Part shown: positions 11,777 through 13,839 of the stretch, piece after piece
How positions within the stretch are numbered: the first letter of the stretch is position 1
Layout: each line of letters begins with the position of its first letter
Assembly: GCA_937895985.1 (NCBI GenBank)
Contig: CALBKL010000292.1
Coordinates: forward strand, 1-13,839
Length of the DNA: 13,839 bases
Direction: 5' to 3'
DNA from: an uncultured Solobacterium sp.
Lineage (GTDB): Bacteria; Bacillota_I; Bacilli_A; Erysipelotrichales; Erysipelotrichaceae
Notes under the pieces: model-generated
Told to the model about the DNA's origin: nothing
Seen by the model: only the letters and a program-made list of their open reading frames with translations
Database searches by the model: none
Position numbers and translations under genes: made by a program

Positions 11777-13839
11777 TTAGTTTGCTTCTAATTTAATCGT
11801 TACTTCTGTCGTCTGACCATTCATAACTTCCGCAGAAACTGGTTCTTGCGGTAGTTTATATCCATTTGGAATATCACTAGGTTTGATAATATTTTGAACA
11901 TAGTATGAACCTACATTGAGTTCATATGTCTTAGAACCAGCGCCACTACCATCTGGCTTTTCAAGATTAACCTTAATCTTACCTTTGCTGATAGTATACT
12001 TCATCTTTGCCTTCGTTGGCACACTTTCAGTGTATGCAGGGTTAGATGAGAGTGCTGTAATACTAATCTCATGCTCGGAACCTTCCGCAAATGAGATACC
12101 ATCAATTGTAACGGATGTTCCATCAACATTTGATGCCGCTACTGTTCCATCGATTGAGATATTATACTTATCCGCATTCTCTACTGGTGACCACGCAAAG
12201 TGCCATGCATTCTGCAATCCTGTCGCAGTAATATCTGTTGGTGAGTTGAGCTGTACTGTCTTTGCATTATAGGCAAAGTTGATAGATGTCTTCTCACTTG
12301 TCTTATACTTATCTTCCTTCTTGGAATGTGCCGTGATTGTTACAACGTATGTCTCTCCATCCTTTAAAGATGAGGATGCGATACTATCACTATTCGAAAT
12401 AATATTCTTATGTTCTGTAATTGGATTTGTATTAATTGTTAATTCATAGTAATCCGCATTTTCTACTGGATCCCAAGCGATATTTACATTCGCTGTTGTA
12501 ACTGTGAATGTAATGTTCTTTACTTGTGATAGTTTCTTAGCATCTGTCTTGAACGAATTATCATACTGGTTACTAGAGTTATCACCATAACCATACATCT
12601 TACCAGAACGATTGAACGCAACGAGTGTATCATCGTAGGCTGCGATATACTTCACATCTGTCCAAGTTTCAACAGCTTCCTTTAAATCTTTATCATCTGA
12701 AGCAACACTCACCGTACCATCTTCATGTACACCAACTACATAGTTTTTACCAACTGCAATGGATGAAATCTTTGTCCAACTAGACACATCACTTGTACTG
12801 TTTCCCTTTAGGGATACAGCAGAAACACTGCCATCTTTCTTTAAAACAAGTACTTGTGATTCTCCAACAGCTAACTTCTTTGCATCACTAATAGAACTAA
12901 AGTTTGCAGAGTTACCTGACACCTTCACCTGTCCATTTACAATCGCAAATGTGACATCATCACCAGCGTAGATACTCTCTACATCTGTCCAATCACTAAC
13001 CTGACATGCAAGTTCACTACCTGCACAAAGAACTTTACCATCACTAGTTAGACCAACCGTATGGTCTTTACCCGCCGCGATTGCTTGAATATTTTTCCAC
13101 TTCGCAACTTCCTCATTCTTATCAGTTGTTACGACTGTACCATCTTTCTTAAGACCAACCGCATGACTTCCGTACGCACTAACCTGTACAACATCTTGGA
13201 ATTCATTCTTATACTGGAAATCACCATACACTTCTAAAGCATTATTCTTATTGATAAATAATGTATAGGTATCGCCTTCTGCGATACGGTTTAGTTCAGA
13301 AACTTCTACAGTGAAATTTGACTTTCCACCACCAGTTGTAAAACGTAGGATAATTGCAATAACTGCGATAACCGCAACCAAGCATCCAGCGATAATCGCA
13401 TAAGAGATCTTTTTACGATTCTTTTGATTATCTTGTTTTTTAGGCTGGTTTGTGTCCATAGCCTTTGCGGCCGTCTTAATCTTGCCTGCATCCATTACAC
13501 GTGTACTACCTAAGTCATTCTTAACAGAATTAACTCGTTGTGTATGAATTGTTCCCGTCTGTAATGTTTCATCTAGTTTTTGTTCTGGTTCTGGTTTTGA
13601 CTCTGGTTGTACCGGTGGTACTACCTTTACCTCAGGTAATTCAATTACCTTGCGATTATCAATAAAAGATTCAACCGGAATACCAAACAACATAGATAAC
13701 TTACGAATATTTGATATTGATGGGATACTGTTACCATTTTCCCAATTCATATAATCGGTAAACTTCACATTGATTTTTGTTGCTACATCACCCTGTGAAA
13801 GACCGTAATGCTTTCGAAGAAGTGTTAATTTTTCTGGAA
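11777..13839 (-). CDS. Membrane-tethered XRE-type HTH protein with RCC1-like and FN3-like outer regions (5' end beyond window)
   Basis: The frame stays open to the window edge, so the 5' end is missing; a GTG at 13768 falls inside the HTH and is not the start. Of 686 visible residues, 1-57 are a Cro/C1-type helix-turn-helix (LRKHYGLSQGDVA, then WENGNSIPS). A Pro/Glu-rich and charged linker follows, then one membrane segment at about 144-165. The outer part carries RCC1-like repeats (about 195-415, e.g. HTVGLTSDGKVLCAG and VVGVHEDGTVSV). Two FN3-like units come next (about 440-525 and 535-625), sharing the pattern W-x-PVENAD-x-Y, and then a short beta-rich end. The HTH–TM–outer layout recalls RodZ, but the outer part is different. 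It could be a cell-surface scaffold or a sensor. It is coupled to a GYF_2 gene downstream. Confidence 0.85.
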   Translation of the reverse strand, partial: PEKLTLLRKHYGLSQGDVATKINVKFTDYMNWENGNSIPSISNIRKLSMLFGIPVESFIDNRKVIELPEVKVVPPVQPESKPEPEQKLDETLQTGTIHTQRVNSVKNDLGSTRVMDAGKIKTAAKAMDTNQPKKQDNQKNRKKISYAIIAGCLVAVIAVIAIILRFTTGGGKSNFTVEVSELNRIAEGDTYTLFINKNNALEVYGDFQYKNEFQDVVQVSAYGSHAVGLKKDGTVVTTDKNEEVAKWKNIQAIAAGKDHTVGLTSDGKVLCAGSELACQVSDWTDVESIYAGDDVTFAIVNGQVKVSGNSANFSSISDAKKLAVGESQVLVLKKDGSVSAVSLKGNSTSDVSSWTKISSIAVGKNYVVGVHEDGTVSVASDDKDLKEAVETWTDVKYIAAYDDTLVAFNRSGKMYGYGDNSSNQYDNSFKTDAKKLSQVKNITFTVTTANVNIAWDPVENADYYELTINTNPITEHKNIISNSDSIASSSLKDGETYVVTITAHSKKEDKYKTSEKTSINFAYNAKTVQLNSPTDITATGLQNAWHFAWSPVENADKYNISIDGTVAASNVDGTSVTIDGISFAEGSEHEISITALSSNPAYTESVPTKAKMKYTISKGKIKVNLEKPDGSGAGSKTYELNVGSYYVQNIIKPSDIPNGYKLPQEPVSAEVMNGQTTEVTIKLEAN

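Noticed and set aside
1..13839. CRISPR array, tRNA or rRNA genes, insertion sequences, prophage genes
   Set aside because: I saw no regularly spaced direct repeats, no cloverleaf with CCA end, no transposase motifs and no phage structural genes on reading both strands.

Overview
The window reads as a chromosomal segment of a low-GC Firmicute. The codon use is AT-rich and Shine-Dalgarno sites are strong. A cysS–mrnC–rlmB–sigma-factor cluster sits behind a T-box leader, in an order close to the Bacillus cysS–mrnC–rlmB–yacP–sigH cluster. An Erysipelotrichaceae-type organism is my guess from the overall gene style; the sequence does not prove it. The first 42 bases are not biological: they are a Nextera P5 adapter with an i5 index, so the left edge is a contig end made by library chemistry.

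Layout from left to right. (1) Bases 44-250 hold the 3' end of a probable thioredoxin-fold gene on the + strand. (2) Bases 274-3255, - strand, form a zinc-type ABC importer operon: His-rich lipoprotein znuA, ATPase znuC, permease znuB, then a membrane-anchored protein with a Cys-Cys motif. (3) Bases 3434-6680, - strand, form the translation operon: a cysteine T-box leader, cysS, mrnC, rlmB and a sigma-70 family factor. A strong hairpin terminator closes it, just before the zinc operon. (4) Bases 6768-8298, - strand, hold a two-gene unit: an atypical RNase III with two predicted dsRNA-binding domains, and a 59-aa very acidic protein that I identified by hand. It has a good sigma-A promoter, and its roughly 190-nt 5' leader can fold into a long nested hairpin. 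(5) Bases 8365-9493, + strand, encode a membrane DUF218/YdcF-like protein with its own terminator. (6) Bases 9501-10173, - strand, encode a bicupin protein. (7) Bases 10244-11498, + strand, encode a two-subunit ThrE-type amino-acid exporter. (8) Bases 11555-13839, - strand, encode a membrane-tethered XRE/HTH protein with RCC1-like and FN3-like outer regions, followed by a small GYF_2 protein. The HTH gene runs off the right edge.

Most of the window is housekeeping. The part most worth following up is region 4. A dsRNA-specific nuclease of unusual domain make-up is transcribed from a start site that coincides with the first base of a 10-bp perfect inverted repeat. The repeat partner lies just before the ribosome binding site, which suggests RNase III-style autoregulation. 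The nuclease is tightly coupled to an acidic mini-protein of unknown role. The HTH–TM–RCC1–FN3 protein and the Cys-Cys protein of the zinc operon are secondary points of interest.
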